A stretch of DNA of 31,862 nt, from positions 1 through 31,862 of the forward strand of contig SLHT01000065.1 of NCBI GenBank assembly GCA_007136055.1, written 5' to 3'. Origin of the DNA: Syntrophomonadaceae bacterium (GTDB lineage: Bacteria > Bacillota > Dethiobacteria > DTU022). The notes beneath the pieces were generated by a model. The model searched no databases, had not been told where the DNA came from, and was given only the letters and a program-made list of their open reading frames with translations. The translations under genes and the position numbers were made by a program. Positions 31,777 to 31,862 of this stretch are shown here, piece by piece (position 1 is the stretch's first letter; every line of letters starts with the position of its first letter).

Positions 31777-31830
31777 ACGTAAGAGAGCATCGGTCATGGC
31801 TGAATTGCCATGACCGATGCTCTCTTACGT
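31777..31830. repeat. Perfect 24-bp inverted repeat with 6-nt loop
   Basis: Arms 31777-31800 and 31807-31830 (starts ACGTAAGAGAGCATC) are exact reverse complements with the loop TGAATT. It may be the terminator of a gene beyond the window edge, or an operator next to the two-component promoter. No U-run follows on either strand. Confidence 0.8.
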
Positions 31831-31862
31831 GCTAATAAACCTTATAGCTTTAATTACAACAA

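Overview
The window looks like chromosomal DNA of an anaerobic, Gram-positive-type (Firmicutes/Clostridia-like) bacterium. The evidence is strong AGGAGG-type ribosome binding sites, frequent TTG/GTG starts, a two-subunit glycine decarboxylase (gcvPA/gcvPB), a tandem glycine riboswitch with an intrinsic terminator, a LipM-type lipoyl-relay enzyme, a fused NuoF-like flavoprotein of the kind seen in anaerobes, and a three-gene proton-translocating transhydrogenase. No phage, IS transposase or CRISPR array is visible.

Layout. Bases 1-1860 (+): the 3' part of an MBL-fold/rhodanese protein, then a YeeE/YedE sulfur-compound transporter split over two overlapping genes and a terminator. 1914-1989 (-): tRNA-Thr(CGU) with its own promoter. 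2106-8838 (-): housekeeping and accessory enzymes: thiamine pyrophosphokinase, an aminotransferase, CBS and GNAT proteins, a 58-residue membrane protein, a sirtuin, two HAD phosphatases and an asparagine-synthetase-like enzyme whose N-terminal nucleophile is Ser instead of Cys. 9169-12265 (-): a NuoE/NuoF/truncated-NuoG operon with no catalytic partner beside it. 12404-22202 (-): the centrepiece, a glycine cleavage and lipoylation locus: glycine riboswitch, gcvT-gcvH-gcvPA-gcvPB, two radical SAM enzymes resembling the LipS1/LipS2 lipoyl synthase, a LipM-like octanoyltransferase, dihydrolipoyl dehydrogenase and an AcoX-like NAD-kinase-fold protein. 22479-23097 (-): remains of a secreted-protein gene. 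23245-24506 (-): a cupin and an NmrA-like reductase. 24753-27827 (+): pntAA-pntAB-pntB transhydrogenase with an altered NADP-binding loop. 27911-29240 (-): two membrane proteins (DUF2177, DUF1295). 29495-31685 (-): a histidine kinase and an OmpR-type regulator.

How it fits together. Glycine induces the gcv operon through the riboswitch. GcvH would receive octanoyl from the LipM-like enzyme, the two radical SAM proteins would insert sulfur to make lipoyl, and Lpd reoxidises the dihydrolipoyl arm to give NADH. The neighbouring NuoEFG-like module and the transhydrogenase are plausible outlets for that NADH, or inputs if the cleavage system runs toward glycine synthesis. This last coupling is inference from gene order.

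Most notable points: (i) a bacterial LipS1/LipS2-type lipoyl synthase next to all of its expected substrates; (ii) a PntB whose K-R-S NADP-phosphate motif reads N-L-D and which carries a long charged linker; (iii) the Cys-to-Ser asparagine synthetase; (iv) an orphan NuoEFG-like complex with an Asp in place of a cluster-binding Cys; (v) two very long perfect palindromes just upstream of candidate promoters.
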